A stretch of DNA of 64,000 nucleotides from Eubacteriales bacterium (lineage in GTDB: Bacteria; Bacillota; Clostridia; Lachnospirales; Lachnospiraceae), in NCBI GenBank assembly GCA_030526005.1, contig JAUNDP010000008.1:1-64000 (forward strand). Reading direction: 5' to 3'. Position 1 is the first letter of the stretch, and the number at the start of each line of letters is the position of its first letter. Under the pieces are notes generated by a model that ran no database searches, was not told the DNA's origin, and was given only the letters and a program-made list of their open reading frames with translations. Below, piece by piece: positions 42,061 through 50,683 of this stretch. The position numbers and the translations under genes are program-made.

Positions 42061-42690
42061 CTATTTTGTGCCGAAAATACGATCTCCCGCATCTCCCAGT
42101 CCAGGCACGATATATCCATGATCGTTCAATTTTTCGTCAAGCGCTCCGATATATAAGTCGACATCCGGATGTGCTTCCTGCATTCTCTTGATTCCTTCCG
42201 GAGCTGCAATAATGCACATAAAATGAATATTTTTTACTCCTTTTTGTTTCAGCATCTGAATCGCAGCTTCCGCTGATCCGCCTGTCGCGAGCATCGGATC
42301 AACCACATACACTTCTCTCTCAGAAGAATCTGCCGGGAGTTTACAGTAATACTCTACCGGCTCCAATGTCTCCGGATCGCGGTACAGACCGATATGTCCG
42401 ATTTTTGCAGCCGGAATCATCGCCAGCATTCCTTCCACCATTCCAAGTCCTGCGCGCAGAATCGGCACAACGGCAAGCTTCTTTCCGCTCAGTTCTTTTG
42501 CAGTCATTTTTGCGATCGGTGTCTCGATCTCTACGTCAGACAATTTCAGATTTCTTGTCGCTTCGTAGCACATCAACATCGCAATTTCCTTGATCATTTC
42601 CCGAAATTCTTTTGAACTTGTATCCTTTTTACGGATAATTCCAATCTTATGCTGAATTAACGGGTGGTCCATCACATGCACATTTTCCAT
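42061..42690 (-). CDS. upp: Uracil phosphoribosyltransferase
   Basis: The 209-residue enzyme makes UMP from uracil and PRPP. The PRPP loop [16 protein letters not shown] and the uracil-binding end [17 protein letters not shown] are complete, with [11 protein letters not shown] near residue 75. It follows rpiB in the conserved ywlC-ywlE-rpiB-upp order. Length is normal. Confidence 0.97.
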   Translation of the reverse strand: MENVHVMDHPLIQHKIGIIRKKDTSSKEFREMIKEIAMLMCYEATRNLKLSDVEIETPIAKMTAKELSGKKLAVVPILRAGLGMVEGMLAMIPAAKIGHIGLYRDPETLEPVEYYCKLPADSSEREVYVVDPMLATGGSAEAAIQMLKQKGVKNIHFMCIIAAPEGIKRMQEAHPDVDLYIGALDEKLNDHGYIVPGLGDAGDRIFGTK

Positions 42691-42729
42691 GTTTACCTCT
42701 TTCTTCCGGTGAATGCCGGATCTTGTCTT

Positions 42730-43158
42730 TTATCCTTCGATCATTGCTATTCTGCGTTTATGACGATCATCTCCTGAAAATGGCGTATCTAGGAATGTAT
42801 CTACGATTTTCAGAGCCAGTCCTGTTCCGAGTACTCTTCCGCCCATCGCAAGGACATTTGCATCATTGTGCAGACGTGTCGCCTCCGCACAGAAACAGTC
42901 TGTACAAAGAGCTGCACGGATTCCTTTCATTTTATTTGCGGTGATTGAAATACCGATTCCTGTACCGCAAATTAAAATTCCTTTGTCACAGGAGCCATCC
43001 TGAATTGCTTTTCCTACTTTTTTTGCATAAACCGGATAATCCACAGCCTCTTCACTGTAGCATCCAAAATCCTGATATGCAATTCCTCTCTGATCCAAAT
43101 GTTTTTTAACTTCCTGCATCAGCGCATATCCGCCGTGATCGCATCCAAGTGCTAACAT
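42730..43158 (-). CDS. rpiB: Ribose 5-phosphate isomerase B
   Basis: The 142-residue pentose-phosphate enzyme has the RpiB signature MLALGCDHGGYALMQEVK, catalytic Cys in GILICGTGIGISI and the NDANVLAMGGRVLG segment. Its start overlaps the upstream phosphatase-like gene by seven bases, so translation is likely coupled. Confidence 0.95.
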   Translation of the reverse strand: MLALGCDHGGYALMQEVKKHLDQRGIAYQDFGCYSEEAVDYPVYAKKVGKAIQDGSCDKGILICGTGIGISITANKMKGIRAALCTDCFCAEATRLHNDANVLAMGGRVLGTGLALKIVDTFLDTPFSGDDRHKRRIAMIEG

Positions 43159-43613
43159 AAAAGTTCCTCCTCGTTTAATACTACTACCAGGCGAGTGATA
43201 AATTCATCCAGCCTCTGATAGCATTCTTCATATGTCTCAAGTGTTCCGCCGTACGGGTTTGTGATATCCCCCTGATATCCGATAAATTCTGCCAGTGTAT
43301 AGACATTTTCATAATGCTCATATTCTTCGAGAATTTTCAGTTTCTGCGCCAGTTCCATAGTGAGAACCAGCGTTCTGTCACCGATATCGGTTTCCTCCAG
43401 ATGCGCAGAGGCATGGTCCTGCATTGTCAGCCCTCTTTTTTGCAAAATTTCCTCCGCTTTCGGATTTACAGGTTCCGGAAACAATACAATCAGCCCTTTT
43501 GAATCAATTTGCAGTTCTTCCAGCAAAAACTTGCTTTTTAAAATGGTTTCCGCCATAGGGCTGCGACATGTATCGCTTGTACTCACAAAAATTAATCTGT
43601 CATAGCGTTTCAT
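43152..43613 (-). CDS. Low molecular weight phosphatase-like protein lacking the catalytic cysteine
   Basis: The 153-residue protein has the LMW phosphatase fold and occupies the place of ywlE, the arginine phosphatase, between sua5 and rpiB. The expected loop C-x5-R-S reads S-T-S-D-T-C-R-S (residues 11-18), so the nucleophilic Cys is Ser (AGT). The DP-type acid loop is replaced by a DITNPYGGTLETYEE segment. The codon is clear on the minus strand. It may be a pseudophosphatase or a binding protein. The rest of the fold, including DHASAHLEETD, is preserved, so it is not obviously decaying. Confidence 0.85.
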   Translation of the reverse strand: MKRYDRLIFVSTSDTCRSPMAETILKSKFLLEELQIDSKGLIVLFPEPVNPKAEEILQKRGLTMQDHASAHLEETDIGDRTLVLTMELAQKLKILEEYEHYENVYTLAEFIGYQGDITNPYGGTLETYEECYQRLDEFITRLVVVLNEEELLC

Positions 43614-43625
43614 AATTTTTTCTCC

Positions 43626-44672
43626 TCATACCTCGATCAGCTGATGACCCGCCGCCTTCATCAGTCGATTCATAATCGCCGTTCCAAGAACGGGAGTTTC
43701 AAATGTCTCAGAAAAAATGGACGAGACTTTCTCTTCATCAAACTCTCGCAGCGCGCCGTACAGATGGCGGCTGATCGTGAGTTCCTCACGGAGTGTACCG
43801 ATCTTTTTTATCATTCCTTCCGGATAAAGGTGCGCTGTCTCTTCCGCGCAGAGAATACCTGGCTTTCTTCCCTCTTTCAGCTCTTCTTCGACAAGCTGTT
43901 TGATTTTTTGTGCCACCTTTTCTTTTTCTCCGCGAATCAGAATCATATTCGCCTTTGGAGCATAATGTCTGTACTTCATTCCGGGAGCCTTTGGATGTAC
44001 TTTGGAATTGTTGTCAATCAAGGCTGCATCAATTTCCACTCTTCCAATCACATCCGCAAGCATCTGCTGCGTGATAAAACCAGGACGAAGGATGGTCGGA
44101 ATCTCCTCGCTCAGATCAATGATCGTAGATTCCAGACCGATTCCCACACTTCCTCCGTCTAAAATCATATCAATCTTTCCATTCATATCCTCCGCAACAT
44201 GGGATGCCATCGTCGGACTTGGTCTTCCAGAAGTATTTGCGCTCGGAGCTGCAATAAATCCTCCGCCTGCTCTGATCATTTTCAGCGCAATATCATGATT
44301 CGGCATTCTGACCGCTACTGTTTCCAGTCCTCCTGTCGTACCATAAGGCACTTTTTCGTTTTTTCTCATAATCATTGTCAGAGGTCCCGGCCAAAATGCA
44401 TCGGCAAGCTTCTTTGCCTCCTCCGGAACCTCCTCCACAATCTTCTCCAGATCTGAAAAATCTGCAATGTGTACGATCAAAGGATTGTCTGACGGTCTTC
44501 CCTTTGCAGAATAAATCTTTGCAGCTGCTTCCTCATCCAGCGCATTCGCGCCCAGACCATATACAGTCTCTGTCGGGAAAGCGACAAGCCCTCCATTTTT
44601 TAAGATCTGTCCTGCCTCCTCGATCCATTTCTCCTCATGATCTTCCTTTATCCGCACTATTTTTGTCTCCAT
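43626..44672 (-). CDS. sua5: Threonylcarbamoyl-AMP synthase (Sua5 type)
   Basis: The 348-residue enzyme forms the TC-AMP intermediate for t6A modification of ANN-decoding tRNAs. The YrdC domain shows GLVAFPTETVYGLGANAL, SAKGRPSDNPLIVHI and the SANTSGRPSPT motif; a C-terminal Sua5 domain begins after PGMKYRHYAPK. An in-frame ATG at 44732 is possible but the METKIVRI start at 44672 better matches the family. It heads the ywlC-like block. Confidence 0.93.
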   Translation of the reverse strand: METKIVRIKEDHEEKWIEEAGQILKNGGLVAFPTETVYGLGANALDEEAAAKIYSAKGRPSDNPLIVHIADFSDLEKIVEEVPEEAKKLADAFWPGPLTMIMRKNEKVPYGTTGGLETVAVRMPNHDIALKMIRAGGGFIAAPSANTSGRPSPTMASHVAEDMNGKIDMILDGGSVGIGLESTIIDLSEEIPTILRPGFITQQMLADVIGRVEIDAALIDNNSKVHPKAPGMKYRHYAPKANMILIRGEKEKVAQKIKQLVEEELKEGRKPGILCAEETAHLYPEGMIKKIGTLREELTISRHLYGALREFDEEKVSSIFSETFETPVLGTAIMNRLMKAAGHQLIEV

Positions 44673-44835
44673 TGCCTGCACCAAACCTTTCCGGCGAATC
44701 TTTTTCCATTGTAAACTCGGTATCTGATCCATGTCCTGTAAAAGAGCAAGGACATCTCATAGACTCCATCTGTGCCTATTATAACACCTGAGACAAAAAA
44801 ATAAAACTGTTTTCTCTGCGCATTGTTTTTAGACA

Positions 44836-44885
44836 AAATAAAAAGAGCTGCTGCCTCAGATGTCTCCACCATGAAAGCAGCAGCT
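44836..44885 (-). terminator. Terminator after the TlpA-like gene
   Basis: AGCTGCTGC (44846-44854) pairs with GCAGCAGCT (44877-44885). The A-rich 44836-44844 becomes a T-run on the minus strand. Confidence 0.75.
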
Positions 44886-44926
44886 TCTATCTTCTGTATA
44901 TCTCTGTCTTCTATCTATTTTGACTC

Positions 44927-45463
44927 TTATTTTTCAATACTTTCGATTCGCTTGTTCAGCGTATCTTCCTGCCCTTCGACTACGCCGATAATAGGCGCTC
45001 CGACGATATTTCCTTCCTTGTCCACCACATAGGTAGTCGGATATCCACCGATCTCTGAGATAAAATCTTTATATAACTCATTGTCCGGATCTGGCGAGAT
45101 ATTGCAATAGGTCACGCCTTTTGCCGAAAGAATTTCCTGCGCAGTTGCCAGTTCTTCTTCTCCCTGACCGGAATCTGTTCCAACGCCGATCAGATTGATG
45201 TTTTTATCTTTAAATTCTTGATACAGTTCTTCCAGATATGGCATTTCTTCGACGCAGCTGCCGCATCCATTACTCCAAAAATTTACAATCGTTGCGTCAT
45301 AGTCCGAAAAAATATCGCTTGTGACGATATTGCCTTCCATATCTTTTTCAGAAAATTCCGGGAAAGGTTTTTTTGTCACCAGATCATCGCTTTTCTGAAC
45401 GCATCCTGTCAAAGAAAAAGCCATCATTGCAAGAACCAGTGAAACAGAGGCTATTTTTTTCAT
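44927..45463 (-). CDS. TlpA/ResA-like thioredoxin-fold lipoprotein
   Basis: The 178-residue protein is a membrane-anchored thiol-disulfide protein. It has a lipoprotein signal (MKKIASVSLVLAMMAF, lipobox LTGC), the redox motif WSNGCGSC near residue 65-72, and the cis-Pro segment GGYPTTYVV. GAAGGAGGAAAAATC precedes the start at 45463, which overlaps the previous stop by four bases. It is the last gene of a four-gene redox operon with a 4Fe-4S membrane protein and a CXXC micro-protein, which likely form an electron relay across the membrane. Confidence 0.88.
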   Translation of the reverse strand: MKKIASVSLVLAMMAFSLTGCVQKSDDLVTKKPFPEFSEKDMEGNIVTSDIFSDYDATIVNFWSNGCGSCVEEMPYLEELYQEFKDKNINLIGVGTDSGQGEEELATAQEILSAKGVTYCNISPDPDNELYKDFISEIGGYPTTYVVDKEGNIVGAPIIGVVEGQEDTLNKRIESIEK

Positions 45464-46350
45464 GATTTTTCCTCCTTCGGTGAATAAAGTGAAAATGATT
45501 TTGAAATCGCTTTGTGCGGACAAGTACGGATACAGTCTCCGCATCGAATACATTCTGTATGATTTGGCGTCTTGTATACATCGACGTCCATCTTGCAGAC
45601 ACGGCTGCACGCGCCGCATGAGGTACACTTTTCTCTGTCTATGCGGAAACGGTACACGGAAACTTTATTAAACAGCGCATAGAAAGCTCCCAGCGGACAG
45701 ATCCATTTGCAAAACGGGCGATAAAAAAAGACCGCAAGCAAAATAACAGCCAGTAAAATACAGCTTTTCCATGTAAACAGCCATCCCAGACTTGCACGGA
45801 TTCCCTCATTTGCAAGGGATAATGGAATTCCTCCCTCCAGAATACCTGCTGGACAGATATATTTACAGAAAAATGGATCTCCCATGCCCACTTCATTTAC
45901 AACCGTCATCGGCAGCACAAACACAAAGACCACCAGAATCACATATTTGAGATACGTCAGCATATGCAGACGTTTTGTGCTGAATTTTTTCGTCGGAATC
46001 TTATGGAGCAGTTCCTGAAACCAGCCAAATGGGCAGAGAAATCCGCAGACCACTCTTCCCAGCAGCACGCCGATAAAAATCAGCAATCCCACAATGTAGT
46101 ACGAAAATTTAAATTTTGAGGAGCCGATCACGGCCTGAAGAGAACCGATCGGACACGCTCCAGCCGCCGCTGGGCAGGAGTAGCAGTTCAGTCCGGGAAC
46201 GCAGATACTTTTCAGCTTGCCTTTGTAAATTTTCCCGCTGAAAAAATTCATCAAAAGGGGATTGGTCGCCAGCGTGGCTAATAATTGAATTTTCCAGCGG
46301 TTTCGGTTTATTTTTGTATTCTTTTTCTTCTTATCAGCCAATGCCGACAC
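45460..46350 (-). CDS. Membrane 4Fe-4S binding protein (NapH/CcoG-like)
   Basis: The 296-residue protein has about five membrane helices and conserved cysteine groups: CYSCPAAAGACP, VCGFLCPFGWF, CKYICPAG, CKWICPLGAF and two ferredoxin clusters at the end (CTSCGACSRVCK and CIRCGDCIRTCPHK). Such proteins pass electrons across the membrane. The start is GTG at 46350, overlapping the micro-protein gene by 17 bases. Together with the TlpA-like gene it suggests reductant delivery to extracytoplasmic thiols. Confidence 0.85.
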   Translation of the reverse strand: MSALADKKKKNTKINRNRWKIQLLATLATNPLLMNFFSGKIYKGKLKSICVPGLNCYSCPAAAGACPIGSLQAVIGSSKFKFSYYIVGLLIFIGVLLGRVVCGFLCPFGWFQELLHKIPTKKFSTKRLHMLTYLKYVILVVFVFVLPMTVVNEVGMGDPFFCKYICPAGILEGGIPLSLANEGIRASLGWLFTWKSCILLAVILLAVFFYRPFCKWICPLGAFYALFNKVSVYRFRIDREKCTSCGACSRVCKMDVDVYKTPNHTECIRCGDCIRTCPHKAISKSFSLYSPKEEKS

Positions 46351-46465
46351 ACTCCAGACAAATATTGATTGCTTTGTTCAGCACGGTTGCCGTCTCATCC
46401 CGATAAATTCCAATCCCGATCATAATCAGGGAGACAGCCAGTAAAAATCCTGTCATCTTTCTCAT
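46334..46465 (-). CDS. CD1871A-type CXXC motif micro-protein
   Basis: The 43-residue product reads MRKMTGFLLAVSLIMIGIG, followed by a short soluble end with ICLECVGIG. A single membrane helix (about 4-20) followed by a CxxC pair matches the CD1871A family, which is always linked to the membrane 4Fe-4S protein. It may shuttle thiols or tune that protein. It lies between the lipoprotein (3 bases) and the 4Fe-4S gene (17-base overlap). Confidence 0.8.
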   Translation of the reverse strand: MRKMTGFLLAVSLIMIGIGIYRDETATVLNKAINICLECVGIG

Positions 46466-46468
46466 ATG

Positions 46469-47155
46469 TTATCCCATTACAGCCGCCGCTGCTGTGCCCT
46501 CATTTCCATCATCTGTGCTGCTGTTCCGCTCATCCCAAATATTTTTATATGCTTCTGCATCTGTAATCAGACTCTCTGATTCTACTTTTGCATTCCAGGC
46601 AGAATAGAAAGCTTCGCCCACATACCATACCCCTACGTTTGGCATTCCTTCAATCATGTCTTTATAGTTTTCGGTCGCTTTTTTCAGGGAATCATTATAT
46701 TCCAGTACAGGAAACGGCGTGTCTTCAAACATGGATGTTTCTTCTCCATTTTTATTGCATACAACAATCTCTCCTCCGTTTTTCTTTACACCTTCATATG
46801 CGCTTGTCAGTCCATCATAGAAAGCCTGCGCATCCTTGTCTGATGAATCCATAAAAGCGAAAAATGTTACAGGTGAAATATCTTCTTTTGTAAATTCTTC
46901 TCCCAAAAGCGTTGTCGTTGAGAAATCACCGATCGCATTTGCCGTCATTTTATCAGCTGCCGGTACGACTCGCTCTTCATTGTATTCATCCACCCACTCT
47001 TGTGTAACCCATCCTTTTTCAAGAGCGTCTTCCACCGTCACATTTCCCTCTTCAATCGACTTTTCTACTTCCTCCAAACTTGGTTCTTTGCTTCCGCACG
47101 CTGTGAGAGAAAATGTGCACAGCGCTGCGATCATGATTCCTGCAAATTTCTTCAT
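46469..47155 (-). CDS. Secreted lipoprotein of the redox operon
   Basis: The 228-residue lipoprotein has a signal peptide with lipobox LTAC. The mature part has a SLEEVEKSIEEGNVTVEDALEKGWVT segment and a thioredoxin-like region (VTFFAFMDSSDKDAQAF, GEIVVCNKNGEE) but lacks a CxxC pair. I do not recognise a named family beyond a thioredoxin-like fold suggested by strand pattern. It is the first gene of the operon, and a hairpin that covers its ribosome binding site lies just upstream. Confidence 0.65.
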   Translation of the reverse strand: MKKFAGIMIAALCTFSLTACGSKEPSLEEVEKSIEEGNVTVEDALEKGWVTQEWVDEYNEERVVPAADKMTANAIGDFSTTTLLGEEFTKEDISPVTFFAFMDSSDKDAQAFYDGLTSAYEGVKKNGGEIVVCNKNGEETSMFEDTPFPVLEYNDSLKKATENYKDMIEGMPNVGVWYVGEAFYSAWNAKVESESLITDAEAYKNIWDERNSSTDDGNEGTAAAAVMG

Positions 47156-47204
47156 AAAAAAATATACTCCTTTTCTTCCGCTTCTGCGTTTTTAAGGAGT
47201 ATAT
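47156..47204 (-). promoter_or_regulatory. Terminator-like hairpin covering the redox operon ribosome binding site
   Basis: ATATACTCCTT (47162-47172) and AAGGAGTATAT (47194-47204) are exact complements. On the minus strand the second half includes the AAGGAG site and ends in a T-run directly before the ATG at 47155, so one structure could both end transcription and hide the start site. Upstream, CTTAACAT and CTTTATAT eleven bases apart may be OmpR-type half sites. Confidence 0.65.
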
Positions 47205-47226
47205 CACAGTCCATATAAAGCTGATG

Positions 47227-48348
47227 TTAAGCTGGAAAATCTATCTTAAAAATACATCCGCACGGATGATTCGGCATCACGCAGATCGCGGCATGGTGAC
47301 GTTCCAGAATCTTTCTGCACACGGCAAGTCCCAGTCCGCTTCCCCCGATTGCACGGCTTCTCGATTTATCAATCCGAAAAAATGGCTCAAAGATCAATTC
47401 CCGGTATTCCTTTGGAATGCCTTCTCCCTGATCTGCCACTGTCACTTGTGTCTTTTGGGAAAATTGCTCAATTTCTACTTTAATGCTTGTGTCAGACGCA
47501 CTGTACTTGATTGCATTTTCAATTAGATTATAAAAAACCCGTTCCAGAAGACGATCCTGTCCTGTCACACAGCAATCCACACCTGTAATCTGTATCGAAA
47601 TCCGCTTTTGCGCTGCCAGTTCTGACAGCTCGTCCGCAACGTCTTCCAGCAACGGAAGAAGCGGTACAGACTCTACCGTTTCCAGCGGCAGATCCCGACT
47701 GAACCAGAGCAGATCTTCAATCAGTTTTGTAAGACGCCCCAGCTGATCCTGCAAAGCGGCTACTGCTTTTTTTGTCTCTTCATCTTTATTTTCTGCCGAG
47801 AGAGAAAATACATCCAGTTTTGTCTGCATCACTGCCAGAGGTGTCCGCAGTTCATGCGCCACATCCGCTGAAAACTGTCTCTGCATCGTGAAAGAACGCT
47901 GAAGTTCTTCTAATAATTGATTAAAGGAGACCGTCAAATCCTGAACCTCATCGGCGCTGACCGGCACAGGAATCATTTGAGCAAAATTATTGATGTTTCG
48001 TTTCTTCACTTCCTGCGCAAGACTCTTTATCGGTTTCAGAACGTATCCTGCCGCCAGATACGTCGCAATCCCACCGATCAATACAATCATGCACGTCGCA
48101 ACGATACTCTCATTGCGAAAAATTTCATAGGATGTCTGCGCTGCATCAAAAGCTGGCAATGTATTCTGCGCCTGCATCACTTCAGTAAGTTCCCTTTTTT
48201 TTTCTGCTGAAAAACTGGGCTGAATCTCAATGGCAGCCACCATCTTATTTGCTGAAAAATTTGAGAGAAATGTCAGTACTGTGCAGGAAATCAGCAGAAA
48301 AATACTTGCCGTCAAAGTAAATCGAATGCGAAGCGATAATTTTTTCAT
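47227..48348 (-). CDS. Sensor histidine kinase
   Basis: The 373-residue kinase has helices at about residues 7-29 and 82-103, a short extracytoplasmic loop (about 30-81), a HAMP region (about 101-152), the phospho-acceptor His165 in DVAHELRTPL, N box NLIENAIKYS, and G boxes DQGEGIP and GGSGLGLAVC. It overlaps the regulator gene by four bases and ends just before the redox operon, whose leader lies 72 bases further, so that operon is the likely target. The stimulus is unknown. Confidence 0.9.
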   Translation of the reverse strand: MKKLSLRIRFTLTASIFLLISCTVLTFLSNFSANKMVAAIEIQPSFSAEKKRELTEVMQAQNTLPAFDAAQTSYEIFRNESIVATCMIVLIGGIATYLAAGYVLKPIKSLAQEVKKRNINNFAQMIPVPVSADEVQDLTVSFNQLLEELQRSFTMQRQFSADVAHELRTPLAVMQTKLDVFSLSAENKDEETKKAVAALQDQLGRLTKLIEDLLWFSRDLPLETVESVPLLPLLEDVADELSELAAQKRISIQITGVDCCVTGQDRLLERVFYNLIENAIKYSASDTSIKVEIEQFSQKTQVTVADQGEGIPKEYRELIFEPFFRIDKSRSRAIGGSGLGLAVCRKILERHHAAICVMPNHPCGCIFKIDFPA

Positions 48349-49010
48349 CTCAGTCTATATCCCTCCCCTATCTTTGTCTGAATTGGATCATATCCCAGAA
48401 CATTTTTCAATTTTTTGCGCATCGCAGACAGATGCACTCTCACAGAGTTGCTGAACGGGTCAGAATCTCCATTCCATACATGGTCAATGATCTCCTGCTG
48501 TGTGATCAGCCGTCCTTGATTTAAAAGAAAATATTCTAAAATCGCAGTCTCTTTTGCGGTAAAAAAGACATTCTCCCCTTTTACTGTAACACATCTGCTA
48601 AATGTATCCATGGAGATGTCCTGATACGTCAGATGACTTGGCGACTGCACAAATCTGCGGTTCAGCAGAACGCGTATACGCGCCTCAAGTTCTTCAAAAT
48701 GAAACGGCTTCGTCAGATAGTCGCTCGCTCCGAGCTGAAATCCGGCAAGTTTCGTCTCCAGATGATGATTGGCTGACAAAATCAAAACCTTTGTCTGCGG
48801 CTTCTCCTCTTTCAACCTTTCTAAAATTTCCAGCCCATCCATTCCAGGCAGATTCAAGTCTAAAATGATCAGATCATACGTTTCATCCATCGCCATCTGA
48901 TATCCTTTCATCCCTGTTTCTGCCTGATCCACAGCATACCCTTTCCAGGTCAATCCTTTCGCCAGATCACATAAAAGTTCCTGTTCATCTTCTATAATCA
49001 AAATCCGCAT
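48345..49010 (-). CDS. OmpR-family response regulator
   Basis: The 221-residue regulator has a receiver with phosphoacceptor Asp51 (LIILDLNLPG), acidic pocket IEDEQ, and the conserved Lys in YLTKPF, followed by a winged-helix DNA-binding domain (TAKETAILEYFLLNQGRLITQQEI and SNSVRVHLSAMRKKL). The start at 49010 follows GGGAGACAGACAG. It precedes the kinase gene. Confidence 0.93.
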   Translation of the reverse strand: MRILIIEDEQELLCDLAKGLTWKGYAVDQAETGMKGYQMAMDETYDLIILDLNLPGMDGLEILERLKEEKPQTKVLILSANHHLETKLAGFQLGASDYLTKPFHFEELEARIRVLLNRRFVQSPSHLTYQDISMDTFSRCVTVKGENVFFTAKETAILEYFLLNQGRLITQQEIIDHVWNGDSDPFSNSVRVHLSAMRKKLKNVLGYDPIQTKIGEGYRLR

Positions 49011-49053
49011 CTGTCTGTCTCCCTTCTGAACATACAACATTTGATCTATAACA

Positions 49054-49890
49054 TTACACTTTTTCTCCGTTTTTTATACTTTTTATGTGACCTTCCGTCT
49101 CTTTTTTAAATTGTTCAAACAGATCCTCAATCGCATCAAATTCATAGTCCGGGACAAATCTTGTATTTTTCACGTCTTCCCTCGTCGCTTCTCCCGTATA
49201 AACGACGCATGTCTCCACTCCCGCTGCGATTCCGCACGCAATGTCCGTGTACAGCCTGTCTCCGATCACAATCGTCTCTTCCACTGAAAATTTTGTCAGT
49301 TCCAGACAGTAATTCACAACCTCTTTGTCTGGTTTTCCCAGATACCTTGGACTTTTTCCCGTAGAATTTTCGATCATCTGGCAGATCGATCCGCAGTCTG
49401 GTATAAATCCGAAAGGCGCCGGACAGCACAGATCCGGATTTGTCGCCAGATATGGGATATTTTCTTTCGATAAAATTTCACAGACACGCTCCAGCTTTTC
49501 ATATGTCAATTCACTGTCATATCCAACCAGAACACACGCAATTCCCTCCTCCACACATTGTGTGACGAGAATTCCCTGCTCTCTCAGATTTTTTATAAAC
49601 GATGCCGTCCCCATGACAAAAATCTTTTTTCCTGCAAAGTTCTCTTTCAGATACTGCGCCGCAATAAAACCAGATGTGACAAACTGCCATTCTTCCGTTC
49701 TCAGATTCCACCCTTCAAATTTCTTTACATAATCTTCTGTACTCTTCGTCGAATTATTCGTAATATAGATTGCTTTTCCTCCGACTTTCTCAATCAGCTC
49801 AAGCAGTTCCTTCGTTCCCCTATACAATTTATTTCCCGTTGCAATCGTCCCGTCGATATCAAATAAAAATAATCTTTTGTTCTTCAGCAT
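49054..49890 (-). CDS. HAD-IIA family hydrolase (NagD/PNPase-like)
   Basis: The 278-residue phosphatase has motif I LFLFDIDGTIATG, motif II YITNNSTKS, and motif III/IV GKPDKEVVNYCLEL with VIGDRLYTDIACGI. The cap is the large C2a type of HAD-IIA (NagD, pyridoxal or p-nitrophenyl phosphatases). No partner gene shows the substrate. It is about 44 bases upstream of the response regulator gene. Confidence 0.88.
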   Translation of the reverse strand: MLKNKRLFLFDIDGTIATGNKLYRGTKELLELIEKVGGKAIYITNNSTKSTEDYVKKFEGWNLRTEEWQFVTSGFIAAQYLKENFAGKKIFVMGTASFIKNLREQGILVTQCVEEGIACVLVGYDSELTYEKLERVCEILSKENIPYLATNPDLCCPAPFGFIPDCGSICQMIENSTGKSPRYLGKPDKEVVNYCLELTKFSVEETIVIGDRLYTDIACGIAAGVETCVVYTGEATREDVKNTRFVPDYEFDAIEDLFEQFKKETEGHIKSIKNGEKV

Positions 49891-50086
49891 AATTTTCCCC
49901 TGATCTTTTTTCTGTTTTCTTTGCTTATTTTAATACAGCGCCGTTTCTGTGTCTATCTTTATTCTTCGATCTTTTTCAGGGAAAAACAGAAATACGCTCC
50001 CCAGATTTTTGACTTTCGTCAGGAAAAATGACTGTAAACATCTTGATCTTGTCTGTCTTCTGCCTTTTGCCAGGTGATCCAAAATT

Positions 50087-50671
50087 TTATTTTCCCAGAG
50101 TGGAAGCGTATGCGATCATACCATCCTTTATTGCCTGCGCTACTTTTGTCTGATATTCCTCGGACATTAAAAGTTGTGCTTCCCTCTGATTACTTAAAAA
50201 TCCACACTCCGCAATCACAATCGGACTTTCCGTCTTTCTCAGAATATAATAGCTGTCATTTTCTTTGATCTCCCTGCACCTTGCCACTTCCAGCTCCTTG
50301 TTCAGAGACTCCTGTATCACAGCTGCCAGTTTCCGTCCCGTATCGGAATGAGAATAGTAAAATACCTGCGATCCCTGCACGCTCTCATCCGGATAACTGT
50401 TCTGGTGAATGCTGACTGTAAACAGCGGATCTGCCTCGTTTATCTTCTCGCATCTTTTCTTCATATCCTGCTGCTTTTTGCTTCCGCTGCCCTCATCGTA
50501 CAGTCCCCCGTCTTCCTCTCTCGTCATCACAACGGTAAATCCTTCTTCCTCCAAAAGAATCTGCAGTTTTTTGGCGATTGCAAGATTAATCTCCTTTTCT
50601 TTCGCTCCATTGACACCGATCTTTCCGGGATCATCTCCGCCATGGGGCGGATCTAAGATGCGCAAAGCCAT
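50087..50671 (-). CDS. cwlD: 3' part of the spore cortex amidase CwlD with a new start
   Basis: The 194-residue product is an N-acetylmuramoyl-L-alanine amidase (Amidase_3) with the four zinc ligands His10 (PPHGGDDPG), Glu25, His89 (TVSIHQN) and Glu155 (AECGFLSN). It matches clostridial CwlD from just after the first strand. It lacks the signal anchor and the first beta strand; the missing piece, ending VIDAGHGG, is encoded at 53650-53850. The new N-terminus MALRILDPP happens to restore a plausible strand. It starts 12 bases after the Spo0A-like gene, so it may be translated with it. If active, it would be cytosolic. Confidence 0.8.
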   Translation of the reverse strand: MALRILDPPHGGDDPGKIGVNGAKEKEINLAIAKKLQILLEEEGFTVVMTREEDGGLYDEGSGSKKQQDMKKRCEKINEADPLFTVSIHQNSYPDESVQGSQVFYYSHSDTGRKLAAVIQESLNKELEVARCREIKENDSYYILRKTESPIVIAECGFLSNQREAQLLMSEEYQTKVAQAIKDGMIAYASTLGK

Positions 50672-50683
50672 GTCGTTGATCCG

